A stretch of DNA of 64,000 nt from Limnohabitans sp. (GTDB lineage Bacteria > Pseudomonadota > Gammaproteobacteria > Burkholderiales > Burkholderiaceae_C): contig NZ_JAOASQ010000002.1 of NCBI RefSeq assembly GCF_030158565.1, positions 30,914 to 94,913 of the forward strand, given 5' to 3'. The notes beneath the pieces were generated by a model. It had not been told where the DNA came from. It was given only the letters and a program-made list of their open reading frames with translations, and ran no database searches. Below are positions 9,384 to 19,388 of the stretch, piece after piece. Both the position numbers and the translations under genes were made by a program. Each line of letters starts with the position of its first letter. The first letter of the stretch is position 1.

Positions 9384-10436
9384 ATGTTCATCAAAAACAC
9401 TTGGTACGTGGCCTGCTCGCTGGCCGAACTAAATGCCCTGGGCGACAAGCCGCTGGGCCGCACGATTTGCAACGAGCAAATGGCGTTTTTCAAAGGCCCG
9501 GACGGCAAGGTCGCGGCAGTGGAAGACTTCTGCCCGCACCGTGGCGCACCCTTGTCGTTGGGCAAGGTCTGCAATGGCAAGCTGGTCTGCGGCTACCACG
9601 GCCTGGAGATGGGCTGTGAAGGCAAAACCGTGCACATGCCCGGTCAGCGCGTGCGCGGCTTTCCGGCCGTCAAGGCGTTTGCCGTGGTCGAGCGCTATGG
9701 CTTTGTCTGGGTCTGGCCCGGCGACCAGGCCAAGGTCGACGAGGCGCAGATGCCGGTGTTTGAATTCTTTGACAACCCGGCCTGGGCTTATGGTGGTGGG
9801 CTGTACCACGTCAAAGCCGACTACCGCCTGATGATCGACAACCTGATGGACCTGACGCACGAGACCTATGTGCACTCGACCAGCATCGGCCAGCCCGAGA
9901 TCGACGAGACCCCTTGCGAAACCAAGGTGGATGGCGACAAGGTGATCACCCAGCGTTTCATGGACGGCATCCAGGCGCCGCCGTTCTGGCAAATGGCCAT
10001 GAGCGCCAACGGCCTGGACCCGCAGGCCAAGGTGGACCGCTGGCAGATCTGCCGCTTTTCGCCGCCCAGCCACGTCATGATCGACGTGGGCGTGGCGCTG
10101 GCGGGCAAGGGTGGCTTTGACGCCGCGCCCGAGCACAAGGCCTACAGCGTGGTGGTGGACTTCATCACGCCCGAGACCGAAACCTCGCACTGGTACCACT
10201 GGGGCATGGCGCGCCAGTTCAAGCCACACGACACCGAGCTGACCGACAAGATCCGCACGGGCCAGGGTGGCATCTTTGGCGAAGACATGGAGATGCTTCA
10301 ATTGCAGCAAGCCAACATCACCAAGTGGCCAGAGCGCAAACTGCTGATGCTCAACATCGACGCGGGTGGCGTGCAATCGCGCCGCATCATCGACCGCCTG
10401 CTGGCCGAAGAACACAACAAGGAAGTCAACGCATGA
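9384..10436 (+). CDS. vanA: Vanillate O-demethylase oxygenase subunit (VanA-like Rieske monooxygenase)
   Basis: 350 residues. It would oxidatively demethylate vanillate to protocatechuate and formaldehyde in the cytoplasm, taking electrons from a VanB-type partner. The N-terminal Rieske centre is C50-x-H52 and C69-x2-H72 (CPHRGAP...CGYHGL). The mononuclear iron site is in MDLTHETYVH (D156, H159, H164). The whole protein, including VERYGFVWVWPGDQA and the end NIDAGGVQSRRIIDRLLAEE, resembles known VanA proteins. The ATG at 9384 follows gagagagg. The protocatechuate 4,5-cleavage genes a few kilobases downstream fit the product. A related methoxybenzoate demethylase cannot be excluded. Confidence 0.85.
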   Translation: MFIKNTWYVACSLAELNALGDKPLGRTICNEQMAFFKGPDGKVAAVEDFCPHRGAPLSLGKVCNGKLVCGYHGLEMGCEGKTVHMPGQRVRGFPAVKAFAVVERYGFVWVWPGDQAKVDEAQMPVFEFFDNPAWAYGGGLYHVKADYRLMIDNLMDLTHETYVHSTSIGQPEIDETPCETKVDGDKVITQRFMDGIQAPPFWQMAMSANGLDPQAKVDRWQICRFSPPSHVMIDVGVALAGKGGFDAAPEHKAYSVVVDFITPETETSHWYHWGMARQFKPHDTELTDKIRTGQGGIFGEDMEMLQLQQANITKWPERKLLMLNIDAGGVQSRRIIDRLLAEEHNKEVNA

Positions 10437-10741
10437 GCGCGACCGATCTCACCCAAACCCCCATCTCTGCCGACGGCAGCTTTGAAGTGCAGCTGCAAAA
10501 AAGCGGCCAGACGCTGAAGGTCAGCAAAGACGAGTCGATCCTCAAAGTCTTGCAGGCCGCTGGGCACGACGTGCCGTTTTCCTGCTCGGAAGGCATTTGC
10601 GGCACCTGCCTGACCAAGGTGGTGGCGGGCAAGCCCGATCATTGGGACATGTACCTGACCCCCGACGAGCAGGAAAAAGGCGATTGCATGATGGTCTGCT
10701 GCTCCCGCAGCCAGACGGTGCGCTTGGTGCTGGACCTCTGA
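10433..10741 (+). CDS. Stand-alone 2Fe-2S ferredoxin equivalent to the VanB C-terminal domain
   Basis: 102 residues, overlapping vanA by four bases (ATGA). It is a plant-type ferredoxin with C51, C56, C59 and C89 or C90 as cluster ligands (CSEGICGTC...CC), ending RLVLDL like VanB. Full VanB is about 310-320 residues with FMN- and NAD(P)H-binding domains before the ferredoxin domain. Here only the last third is present, and it has its own start codon and a short leader. No reductase domain is encoded nearby, so electrons must come from another reductase. It is probably functional: intact frame, conserved cysteines, coupled to vanA. Confidence 0.85.
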   Translation: MSATDLTQTPISADGSFEVQLQKSGQTLKVSKDESILKVLQAAGHDVPFSCSEGICGTCLTKVVAGKPDHWDMYLTPDEQEKGDCMMVCCSRSQTVRLVLDL

Positions 10742-10905
10742 CGCGGTTGGGCCACCCACTGCCGCAGCGCTGGCAGTGGTCTGGTGCGGTAGATATTTCA
10801 ATTCACGCTATCTGTTAGTGGCCTGCCGTGTCAAGAGGTGGGTGGCATTGCGGGACAATGCTCGCTGACGCCCGCCATGGGTGAATGCATGCAAGCAGTA
10901 CAACG

Positions 10906-11859
10906 ATGAATTCCACCCTCCACATCCTGGGCATCACCGGCCCGATCTATTTGGCCATTGCGCTGGGCTATGTGTTCACCCGCCAAGGGGTGTTTGCCAA
11001 AGCCGACATGCAGGTGTTTGGCAAGTTCACGCTGAACCTGGCTTTGCCCGCATTGCTCTTCAACGCCTTGTCGCAGCGGCGCATCGGTGAAATCCTCAAT
11101 GGCCATTATTTGATGGCCTATGCCTTGGGTTCGCTGGTGGTGGCTTTGGGCGGATTGTTTTGGGCGCGCAAGGTCAAGGGCCACACCTTGAGCTACAGCA
11201 GCATGATGGCCATGGGCATGTCGTGCCCCAACAGCGGCTTTGTGGGCTACCCCATCATGTTGTTGACGCTGGGTCCGGTGGCGGGTGTGGCGCTGGCGCT
11301 CAACATGGTGGTCGAAAACCTCTTGATGATTCCCTTTTTGCTGGCCGTGGCCGATGCGCAAGGTGGCCCGTCCGGCCAGTGGAGGCAAGTCGTGTCACAA
11401 ACCCTGAAGAACCTGGCCAAGAACCCCATGATCTGGGGCATCACGGGCGGTTTGGTGTTTTCGTGGTTTGACCTCGCGCTGGCTGCTCCGCTGGCCCGCA
11501 CGGTGAATTTGTTTGCCCAAGCCAGCATGGTGTTGTCCTTGTTTGTGATCGGCGGGTCTTTGGTCGGCCTGAAGCTCGAAGGCCTCAAGGGCACGGTCAC
11601 GCAGATCACCTTGGGCAAATTGTTCGTTCACCCGCTGGCGATGTTCCTGGTGCTGAGCTGGGTCGTGCCGGTGGCCGATCCGGCTTTGCGCACAGCGGCT
11701 TTGCTGTCGGGCGCTTTGCCCATGCTGGGCATCTTCACCATCCTCAACCAGCGCCACGGTCACGGCGCCATCAGCGCGGCGGCATTGTTGCTCACCACCG
11801 TGGTGTCCTTCTTCACCCTCAGCGGCGTGCTGCTGGTGTTGCAGCACCACGCTTTTTAA
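10906..11859 (+). CDS. AEC (auxin efflux carrier) family transporter
   Basis: 317 residues from the ATG at 10906 (MNSTLHILGITGPIYLAIALGY). A start 21 bases upstream is possible but gives a polar extension before the first membrane segment. About ten hydrophobic segments in a five-plus-five arrangement, with the central NSGFVGYPIML block typical of the AEC/PIN-like family. Members export or import organic acids. Position between vanA and the lig genes suggests an aromatic or dicarboxylic acid, which is inference. No strong ribosome binding site is visible. Confidence 0.8.
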   Translation: MNSTLHILGITGPIYLAIALGYVFTRQGVFAKADMQVFGKFTLNLALPALLFNALSQRRIGEILNGHYLMAYALGSLVVALGGLFWARKVKGHTLSYSSMMAMGMSCPNSGFVGYPIMLLTLGPVAGVALALNMVVENLLMIPFLLAVADAQGGPSGQWRQVVSQTLKNLAKNPMIWGITGGLVFSWFDLALAAPLARTVNLFAQASMVLSLFVIGGSLVGLKLEGLKGTVTQITLGKLFVHPLAMFLVLSWVVPVADPALRTAALLSGALPMLGIFTILNQRHGHGAISAAALLLTTVVSFFTLSGVLLVLQHHAF

Positions 11860-11875
11860 TTTGAGTTGCAGTGCT

Positions 11876-11945
11876 GTAGGTCGGCGGCTTCAGCCCCGAC
11901 ACCGTGCAGCGGTGATGCATGTCGGGGCTGAAGCCGCCGACCTAC
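11876..11945. repeat. 70-bp palindromic repeat, copy 1
   Basis: Perfect 25-base arms beginning GTAGGTCGGCGGCTTCAG enclose a 20-base loop. It lies tail-to-tail between the AEC transporter and the LysR gene, and its right arm supplies the LysR stop codon (TAG on the minus strand). It could end transcription from both sides. A near-identical copy lies at 12995-13064. Confidence 0.9.
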
Positions 11946-12850
11946 GGGGACAGCCATTCCTTCGTCACCTCGGTGATCAGTGCCAAGGTGGCTTGCTGTG
12001 TGAGGGTGGTGGGGCGTAAGGAGCTGACGGCGGTGGTCAGCTGGATGTGCAATGCGGGTTCGGACACTTGCCGTACCGCAAACGCCGAGGGCCGCACCGA
12101 GCGCATGACGGCGTTGCGCGACAAGATGGCATAGCCCGCGCCGTCGGCCACCAGGTCCAGAATGGCGCTCACGCCGTCGATCTCCAGTGCGATCTGCGGG
12201 CGGCAGCCAATGGCGGCCATTTCAGACTCCACATGCATGCGGATCGCGTTGGGCCGAGTCGGGATCACCAAGGGCAGAGCGGCCACTTCTTGCAGCTGGA
12301 TGGGCGGCGGTGGCGGATCTTCTTGCAAGCCCGGTGGGCGCGGTTGCACCAAGAGCAGTTCTTCTTGCACCAGCGGCGTGTGCTCGATGCCCGGCACCTG
12401 ACTGGGGTTGTAGAGCACGGCAATGTCCAAACGACCGTTTTGCAGGTTCTCTTGCATGGCGCTTGACAGGCCTTCGCTGATGGACAGCTGGGCTTCGGGC
12501 ATTTTTTGGCGAAAGGCCCGGGTCAAAGGCACTGTCAGCACCCGCGCCACGCTGGGCGGCAGGCCCAGCGCCACGCGCCCGGACAGGCCGCTGCGCACCC
12601 GGCCCAGCTCTTCACGCGCCCGCTCGACCTGGTGCAGGATGCCCCGGCCATGCTCCAGCAGCAACTGCCCGGCCTGGGTGGGGGTGGCGCCGCGCCCGTT
12701 GCGCACCAGCAGGTTTTGCCGCAGCTCGACTTCGAGCAGGCGCACTTGGCGGCTGAGCGCGGGCTGCGCAATGTTCAGGGCCTGTGCGGCGCGGGTGAAG
12801 CTGCCCAGTTCGGCCACGCGCACAAAGTATTCGAGCTGTTTGAGGTCCAT
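11942..12850 (-). CDS. LysR-family transcriptional regulator
   Basis: 302 residues. N-terminal helix-turn-helix (MDLKQLEYFVRVAELGSFTRA...LNIAQPALSRQVRLLE), then a typical periplasmic-binding-like effector domain. It is transcribed divergently from ligJ and the protocatechuate 4,5-cleavage genes, so it is the likely activator of that pathway, as LysR proteins are for lig/pmd clusters. The stop codon lies inside a palindromic repeat, so the last few residues (EWLSP) abut the repeat. The gene is bracketed by two copies of that repeat. Confidence 0.9.
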   Translation of the reverse strand: MDLKQLEYFVRVAELGSFTRAAQALNIAQPALSRQVRLLEVELRQNLLVRNGRGATPTQAGQLLLEHGRGILHQVERAREELGRVRSGLSGRVALGLPPSVARVLTVPLTRAFRQKMPEAQLSISEGLSSAMQENLQNGRLDIAVLYNPSQVPGIEHTPLVQEELLLVQPRPPGLQEDPPPPPIQLQEVAALPLVIPTRPNAIRMHVESEMAAIGCRPQIALEIDGVSAILDLVADGAGYAILSRNAVMRSVRPSAFAVRQVSEPALHIQLTTAVSSLRPTTLTQQATLALITEVTKEWLSP

Positions 12851-12994
12851 GCATCACCTTTTTTGTTGACCTGATTTTGTCATATCCAAGGCTTGGTTAT
12901 GCGAATTTGTTCTAGCTGGTAGATGCCCCAAGGGGCTGTGGGATGGGGCTTGAGCTTGCACAATCGGGCCTGAGTTTTGATCGATAGACTTTTT

Positions 12995-13064
12995 GTAGGT
13001 CGGCGGCTTCAGCCCCGACGCAGTGCAGCGGTGATGCCTGTCGGGGCTGAAGCCGCCGACCTAC
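12995..13064. repeat. 70-bp palindromic repeat, copy 2
   Basis: Same 25-base arms as the copy at 11876-11945; the 20-base loop differs at a few positions. It sits between the LysR start and ligJ, in the divergent promoter region about 50 bases before ligJ. It could therefore lie in the ligJ leader. Confidence 0.9.
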
Positions 13065-13113
13065 AAAAATCGAATTCCCGACTGACAAGACACCATCAAC
13101 GCAGGAAACAGAC

Positions 13114-14160
13114 ATGAGCCAAACCCAGCCCTTGATCATTGACGTGCACGGTCACTACACCACCGCCCCCAAGGCGCTGGAAGATTGGCGCAACCGCCAG
13201 ATCGCCGGCATCAAGGACCCCGCGTCCATGCCCAAAGTGTCCGAGCTGAAAATCAGCGACGACGAACTGCGCGAGACCATCGAGACCAACCAGCTGGCCA
13301 AGATGAAAGAGCGCGGCTCAGACATCACCATCTTCAGCCCCCGCGCCAGCTTCATGGCCCACCACATTGGCGACTTCAACGTCTCGTCCACCTGGGCGGC
13401 CATTTGCAACGAGCTGTGCTACCGCGTGGCGCAACTCTTCCCCGACAACTTCGTGCCTGCGGCCATGCTGCCCCAGTCGCCGGGTGTGGACCCTGCGACT
13501 TGCATCCCTGAGCTGGTCAAGTGCGTGGAGCAATACGGCAACGTCGGCATCAACCTGAACCCCGATCCCTCGGGTGGCCACTGGACTTCGCCTCCCTTGA
13601 CCGACAAGGCCTGGTACCCCATTTACGAAAAAATGGTCGAGTACGACATCCCCGCGATGATCCACGTCTCGACCAGCTGCAACAGCTGCTTTCACACCAC
13701 CGGCGCGCACTACCTGAACGCCGACACCACGGCCTTCATGCAGTGCCTGACCAGCGACCTGTTCAAGGACTTCCCCACGTTGAAGTTTTTGATCCCGCAC
13801 GGCGGCGGCGCGGTGCCTTACCACTGGGGCCGTTTCCGGGGTCTGGCGCAAGAGCTGAAAAAGCCTTTGCTGTCCGAGCACCTGCTGAACAACATCTTCT
13901 TTGACACCTGCGTGTACCACCAGCCGGGCATCGACCTGCTGACCAAGGTGATCCCTGTCAAGAACATCCTGTTTGCGTCCGAGATGATCGGCGCGGTGCG
14001 TGGCATCGACCCCGAAACCGGCCACTACTACGACGACACCAAGCGCTATGTGCAAGCCACGGCCAACCTGAACGAGCAAGAGCGTTACATGGTCTTTGAA
14101 GGCAACGCCCGCCGCGTGTTCAAGCGTCTGGACGACCAGCTCAAAGCCAAAGGCCAATGA
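13114..14160 (+). CDS. ligJ: 4-oxalomesaconate hydratase LigJ (amidohydrolase family)
   Basis: 348 residues. Adds water to the oxalomesaconate intermediate to give 4-carboxy-4-hydroxy-2-oxoadipate in the protocatechuate 4,5-cleavage pathway. Amidohydrolase metal site IIDVHGHY (H12, H14), then MIHVSTSC and IPHGGGAVPYHWGRF with further histidines, and FASEMIGAVRGIDPETGHYYDDTK near the C-terminus, as in LigJ/PmdF proteins. The next pathway gene (ligK) follows after a palindromic repeat. Related gamma-resorcylate decarboxylases share the fold, but the neighbours favour LigJ. Confidence 0.88.
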   Translation: MSQTQPLIIDVHGHYTTAPKALEDWRNRQIAGIKDPASMPKVSELKISDDELRETIETNQLAKMKERGSDITIFSPRASFMAHHIGDFNVSSTWAAICNELCYRVAQLFPDNFVPAAMLPQSPGVDPATCIPELVKCVEQYGNVGINLNPDPSGGHWTSPPLTDKAWYPIYEKMVEYDIPAMIHVSTSCNSCFHTTGAHYLNADTTAFMQCLTSDLFKDFPTLKFLIPHGGGAVPYHWGRFRGLAQELKKPLLSEHLLNNIFFDTCVYHQPGIDLLTKVIPVKNILFASEMIGAVRGIDPETGHYYDDTKRYVQATANLNEQERYMVFEGNARRVFKRLDDQLKAKGQ

Positions 14161-14164
14161 CCTT

Positions 14165-14240
14165 CTTGTAGGAGCGACGCCCCCGTCGCGATGGCCATTG
14201 ATTTGGCCATTGATCGCCGCGAGGGCGCGGCTCCTACAAG
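14165..14240. repeat. Intergenic inverted repeat (CTTGTAGGAGC type)
   Basis: Outer arms CTTGTAGGAGC and GCTCCTACAAG (11 bp, perfect) with partly paired GC-rich inner arms and a short tandem duplication (TGGCCATTGAT) in the loop. It lies between ligJ and ligK. The TGTAGGAGC palindrome resembles widespread REP-type elements. Confidence 0.8.
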
Positions 14241-14264
14241 CCCAACCCCTATCAGGAGAAAACC

Positions 14265-14948
14265 ATGTACGAACTCGGCGTTGTTTACCGCAACATCACC
14301 CGCGCGGACCGCGCAGCCACCGATGGCCTGGCGGCACTCGGCTCGGCCACCGTGCACGAAGCCATGGGCCGTGTCGGCCTCATGAAGCCTTACATGCGCC
14401 CCATCTATGCGGGCGCTCAGGTGTCCGGCACCGCCGTCACCGTGCTGCTGCACCCTGGCGACAACTGGATGATGCATGTGGCCGCAGAGCAGATTCAACC
14501 CGGCGACATCGTGGTCGCGGCCATCACCGCCGAATGCACCGATGGTTATTTTGGTGACCTGCTGGCCACGTCCTTCATGGCCCGTGGTGCCCGCGCCCTG
14601 ATCATCGACGCCGGTGTGCGCGATGTGAAAGAGCTGACCAAGATGGGTTTCCCAGTGTGGAGCAAAGCCATCAGCAGCAAGGGCACGATCAAGGCCACCG
14701 TGGGCTCGGTCAACATCCCAGTGGTGTGCGCCGGCATGATCGTCAACCCCGGCGACGTGATCGTGGCCGATGACGACGGCGTGGTCTGCGTGCCCCAAGC
14801 CATGGCTGCCAAGACCCTGGAAACCGCCCAAGCGCGTGAAGCCAACGAAGGCGAAAAACGCGCCAAGTTGGCTTCGGGCGTTTTGGGCCTGGACATGTAC
14901 AAGATGCGTGAGCCCTTGGCGGCTGCGGGTCTGAAGTACATCGACTGA
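14265..14948 (+). CDS. ligK: 4-carboxy-4-hydroxy-2-oxoadipate aldolase/oxaloacetate decarboxylase LigK
   Basis: 227 residues of the RraA-like class II aldolase family (LigK/ProA). Cleaves 4-carboxy-4-hydroxy-2-oxoadipate to pyruvate and oxaloacetate, the last step of the pathway. Conserved blocks include [27 protein letters not shown], the metal/substrate loop [32 protein letters not shown] (written as two blocks in the family: GDLLA and DAGVRD) and [16 protein letters not shown]. The start is preceded by aggag. Length matches the family. Confidence 0.92.
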   Translation: MYELGVVYRNITRADRAATDGLAALGSATVHEAMGRVGLMKPYMRPIYAGAQVSGTAVTVLLHPGDNWMMHVAAEQIQPGDIVVAAITAECTDGYFGDLLATSFMARGARALIIDAGVRDVKELTKMGFPVWSKAISSKGTIKATVGSVNIPVVCAGMIVNPGDVIVADDDGVVCVPQAMAAKTLETAQAREANEGEKRAKLASGVLGLDMYKMREPLAAAGLKYID

Positions 14949-15006
14949 ACGTCACCATCACGGGCCCTGTGTGCGGGCTCGTCTCTTAATCGGCAGGAGA
15001 CTGGAC

Positions 15007-15972
15007 ATGCAGATTCGACAACACTTCGCACTCTGGCTCGGCACGCTGGGCCTTTGCGTCTCGGCGCTGGCCCAAAACTACCCCAGCAAGCCCGTCAAGG
15101 TTGTGGTGGGTTATGCCGCCGGTGGCGCGGTGGACGTGGTGGCACGCACCATTGGGCAAAGCCTTCAAACCAGCCTCGGACAAGCCTTCATCGTTGAGAA
15201 CAAGCCAGGCGCGGGCACCAACATCGCGGTCAAGTCGGTGATCACCGCCGAGCCCGATGGCTACACCCTGATGATGGCGGCCAATGCGCTGGCGGCCAAC
15301 ATGTCGCTGTACCAGCCTCAGCCTTTTGACGCTGAAAAAGATCTGGTGGCCATCTCGCTGATCGGCCGCGTGCCGGTGGTGATTGCGGCCAATGCCAATG
15401 CGCCGTTTGCCAACGTCAAGCAACTCATTGAAGCCGCCAAGGGCAAGCCCAACAGCATTGCGTATGGTTCGCCAGGCAATGGCTCCACGCCGCACATGGC
15501 CATCGAGCTGTTTGCCCGTGCTGCAGGCATCGACTTGCAGCACATCCCTTACCGTGGCGGTTCGCCCGCCATCACCGACACCATTGGCGGGCAAGTGCCG
15601 CTGGTGGCGGTCAATGCGCTGGAGGTCTTACCCCATGTGAAGAGCGGCAAGCTCAAGGTGCTGGGCGTGCTCAGCGCCAACCGCAGCGCCAACTACCCGG
15701 ATGTGCCGACCATGGCCGAATCGGGCTTTCCAGGCTTTGAAGCGTCGGTCTGGTACGGACTGGTGACCCCTGCGGCCACGCCCAAACCCATCGTGGCCAA
15801 GCTGCATGCCGAAGTGCAAAAAGCCCTGCAGACCAAGGAAGTGCGCGAACGCATGAACGCCGTGGGCGGCGAGGTCGTGCCCGGCAGCGCCGAGATGTTC
15901 AGCAACCTGATCCGATCCGAGCGCGTGCGCTACGACAAGCTGGTGCGCGAAGCCAACATCAAACCCGATTGA
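15007..15972 (+). CDS. Tripartite tricarboxylate transporter receptor (Bug family) solute-binding protein
   Basis: 321 residues with a signal peptide (MQIRQHFALWLGTLGLCVSA, cleavage near ALA-Q). The mature part starts NYPSKPVKVVVGYAAGGAVD, the Bug-family signature, followed by PGAGTNIA and YGSPGNGSTPHMA. These periplasmic proteins bind carboxylates; most Burkholderiales carry many without adjacent membrane partners, as here (no tctAB genes in the window). Placed inside the lig cluster, it may bind protocatechuate or a related aromatic acid. ATG 15007 follows aggagac. Confidence 0.9.
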   Translation: MQIRQHFALWLGTLGLCVSALAQNYPSKPVKVVVGYAAGGAVDVVARTIGQSLQTSLGQAFIVENKPGAGTNIAVKSVITAEPDGYTLMMAANALAANMSLYQPQPFDAEKDLVAISLIGRVPVVIAANANAPFANVKQLIEAAKGKPNSIAYGSPGNGSTPHMAIELFARAAGIDLQHIPYRGGSPAITDTIGGQVPLVAVNALEVLPHVKSGKLKVLGVLSANRSANYPDVPTMAESGFPGFEASVWYGLVTPAATPKPIVAKLHAEVQKALQTKEVRERMNAVGGEVVPGSAEMFSNLIRSERVRYDKLVREANIKPD

Positions 15973-16001
15973 CCCCAAAGCATCCCAAGAGAGAGAAGAC
16001 C

Positions 16002-16919
16002 ATGCAATTTGAAAAAACCCCTGGCTGGCTGGACTGGTACACCGGCCCGAGCCAACCCAAGTTTCAGGTGCCCGCAGGCGCGGTGGACGCGCACTGCCAC
16101 GTGTTTGGCCCCGGTGCCGAGTTCCCTTATGCGCCAGAGCGCAAGTACACGCCATGCGACGCGTCCAAGCACCAGCTGTACGCGCTGCGTGACCATTTGG
16201 GCTTTGCCCGCAACGTGGTGGTGCAGGCCACTTGCCACGGTGCAGATAACCGCGCCATGGTCGATGCCTTGGTCAACTCCAATGGCAAGGCCCGTGGTGT
16301 GGCAACCGTCAAGCGTAGCGTCACCGACCAGGAAATCCAGGCCATGCACGACGCTGGTGTGCGCGGTGTGCGTTTCAACTTCGTCAAGCGTCTGGTGGAC
16401 TTCACGCCCAAGGATGAGCTGATGGAAATCGCGGGCCGCATCGCCAAGTGGGGCTGGCACGTGGTCATCTACTTTGAGGCCGTGGACCTGCTCGAGCTGT
16501 GGGATTTCTTCACAGCGCTGCCCACCACCGTGGTGGTCGACCACATGGGCCGCCCCGATGTGTCCTTGCCGGTGGACGGCCCGCAATTTGCGCTGTTCCA
16601 GAAGTTCATGCGCGAGCACCAAAACGTGTGGAGCAAGGTGTCTTGCCCAGAGCGTCTGTCCGTCACCGGCCCTAAGGCCTTGAACGGTGAACAGAGCGCG
16701 TACCAAGATGTGATCCCGTTTGCCAAGCGCATTGTGGAAGAGTTCCCCGACCGCGTGCTGTGGGGTACCGACTGGCCGCACCCCAACTTGAAAGACCACA
16801 TGCCCGACGACGGCCTGCTGGTGGACTTCATCCCGCACATCGCGCCCACCGCCGAGCTGCAAAAGAAACTGCTGGTGGATAACCCGATGCGCCTGTACTG
16901 GCCTGAAGAAGTGAAGTGA
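16002..16919 (+). CDS. ligI: 2-pyrone-4,6-dicarboxylate lactonase LigI
   Basis: 305 residues. Hydrolyses 2-pyrone-4,6-dicarboxylate to oxalomesaconate. It belongs to the amidohydrolase superfamily: GAVDAHCHVFGPG carries H31 and H33, VVVDHMGRPD is the later histidine motif, and LWGTDWPHPN holds the catalytic aspartate. The ATG at 16002 follows gagagaag. It comes after the Bug receptor and is separated from ligAB by two tandem palindromic repeats. Confidence 0.93.
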   Translation: MQFEKTPGWLDWYTGPSQPKFQVPAGAVDAHCHVFGPGAEFPYAPERKYTPCDASKHQLYALRDHLGFARNVVVQATCHGADNRAMVDALVNSNGKARGVATVKRSVTDQEIQAMHDAGVRGVRFNFVKRLVDFTPKDELMEIAGRIAKWGWHVVIYFEAVDLLELWDFFTALPTTVVVDHMGRPDVSLPVDGPQFALFQKFMREHQNVWSKVSCPERLSVTGPKALNGEQSAYQDVIPFAKRIVEEFPDRVLWGTDWPHPNLKDHMPDDGLLVDFIPHIAPTAELQKKLLVDNPMRLYWPEEVK

Positions 16920-16925
16920 TTTTTC

Positions 16926-17056
16926 TGTCATCCCTCGACTTGACCCGGGATTCATGGATTCCCGCGTTCGCGGGAATGACAACATCCGTGATTTTTCTGT
17001 CATCCCGGGCTTGACCCGGGATCCATGGATTCCCGCCTTCGTGGGAATGACAACAT
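16926..17056. repeat. Two tandem copies of a TGTCATCCC...GGGAATGACA palindromic repeat
   Basis: Copy A spans about 16926-16986 and copy B about 16998-17056, 72 bases apart. Each has a CTTGACCCGGGAT block, an ATGGATTCCCG block and a GGGAATGACAACAT end, with internal inverted symmetry. They fill almost the whole gap between ligI and ligA, so the two halves of the pathway may be differently expressed. Confidence 0.88.
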
Positions 17057-17071
17057 TTTGAAAGGTATCCG

Positions 17072-18411
<1,340 letters not shown>

Positions 18412-18428
18412 ATCCCTGGAGAAAAATC

Positions 18429-19385
18429 ATGAGCAAAACCATCAAAGTTGCCCTGGCGGGCGCAGGTGCCTTCGGCATCAAACACCTGGACGGCATCAAG
18501 AACATCGACGGCGTGGAAGTCGTCTCGCTGATCAGCCGTGACATCGAAAAAACCAAAGAAGTCGCCGCCCAATACGGCATCGCCCACGCCACGACCGAGT
18601 TGGACGAAGCGCTGGCTTTGAAAGAAGTCGATGCCGTCATCCTGTGCACCCCCACGCAAATGCACGCCAGCCAGACCCTGGCTTGCCTGAAGGCGGGCAA
18701 GCATGTGCAGGTCGAGATCCCGCTGTGCGATGTGTACAAGGAAGGCCAGGAAGTTCTGCGCGTTCAAAAGGAAAGCGGCCTGGTGGCCATGGTGGGCCAC
18801 ACCCGCCGCTTCAACCCCAGCCACCAGTGGGTGAACAACAAGATCAAGGCCGGTGAATTCAACATCCAGCAGATGGATGTGCAGACCTACTTCTTCCGCC
18901 GCACCAACATGAACGCGCTGGGCCAGGCCCGCAGCTGGACCGACCACCTGCTGTGGCACCACGCTGCCCACACCGTGGACCTGTTCGCCTACCAGTGCGG
19001 CAGCCCCATCGTCAAAGCCAATGCGGTGCAAGGCCCGATCCACCCCACGCTGGGCATCGCCATGGACATGAGCATCCAGCTCAAGGCCGCCAACGGTGCG
19101 ATCTGCACTTTGTCGCTCAGCTTCAACAACGATGGCCCTCTGGGGACCTACTTCCGCTACATCGGCGACACCGGCACTTATCTGGCCCGTTACGACGACC
19201 TGTACACCGGCAAGGAAGAAAAGATCGATGTGTCGCAAGTGGCGGTGTCGATGAACGGCATTGAGCTGCAAGACCGCGAGTTCTTCGCCGCGATCAGTGA
19301 GGGTCGCGAGCCCAACAGCTCGATTGCCCAAGTGCTGCCTTGCTACCAGGTCCTGCACGATCTGGAACAGCAGCTGAACGGCTGA
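18429..19385 (+). CDS. ligC: 4-carboxy-2-hydroxymuconate-6-semialdehyde dehydrogenase LigC
   Basis: 318 residues. NAD(P)-dependent oxidation of the ring-cleavage product (as its hemiacetal) to 2-pyrone-4,6-dicarboxylate. Gfo/Idh/MocA family: Rossmann motif KVALAGAGAFGIKHLDGI at the N-terminus, CTPTQMHASQTLACLKAGKHVQ and the HTRRFNPSHQ catalytic region. The ATG at 18429 follows ggaga. The MFS transporter gene begins three bases after its stop. Confidence 0.94.
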   Translation: MSKTIKVALAGAGAFGIKHLDGIKNIDGVEVVSLISRDIEKTKEVAAQYGIAHATTELDEALALKEVDAVILCTPTQMHASQTLACLKAGKHVQVEIPLCDVYKEGQEVLRVQKESGLVAMVGHTRRFNPSHQWVNNKIKAGEFNIQQMDVQTYFFRRTNMNALGQARSWTDHLLWHHAAHTVDLFAYQCGSPIVKANAVQGPIHPTLGIAMDMSIQLKAANGAICTLSLSFNNDGPLGTYFRYIGDTGTYLARYDDLYTGKEEKIDVSQVAVSMNGIELQDREFFAAISEGREPNSSIAQVLPCYQVLHDLEQQLNG

Positions 19386-19388
19386 TCG

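Noticed and set aside
16926..17056. CRISPR-like tandem repeat
   Set aside because: Only two copies, each an internally palindromic unit of about 60 bases, with a short linker and no spacers or cas genes.
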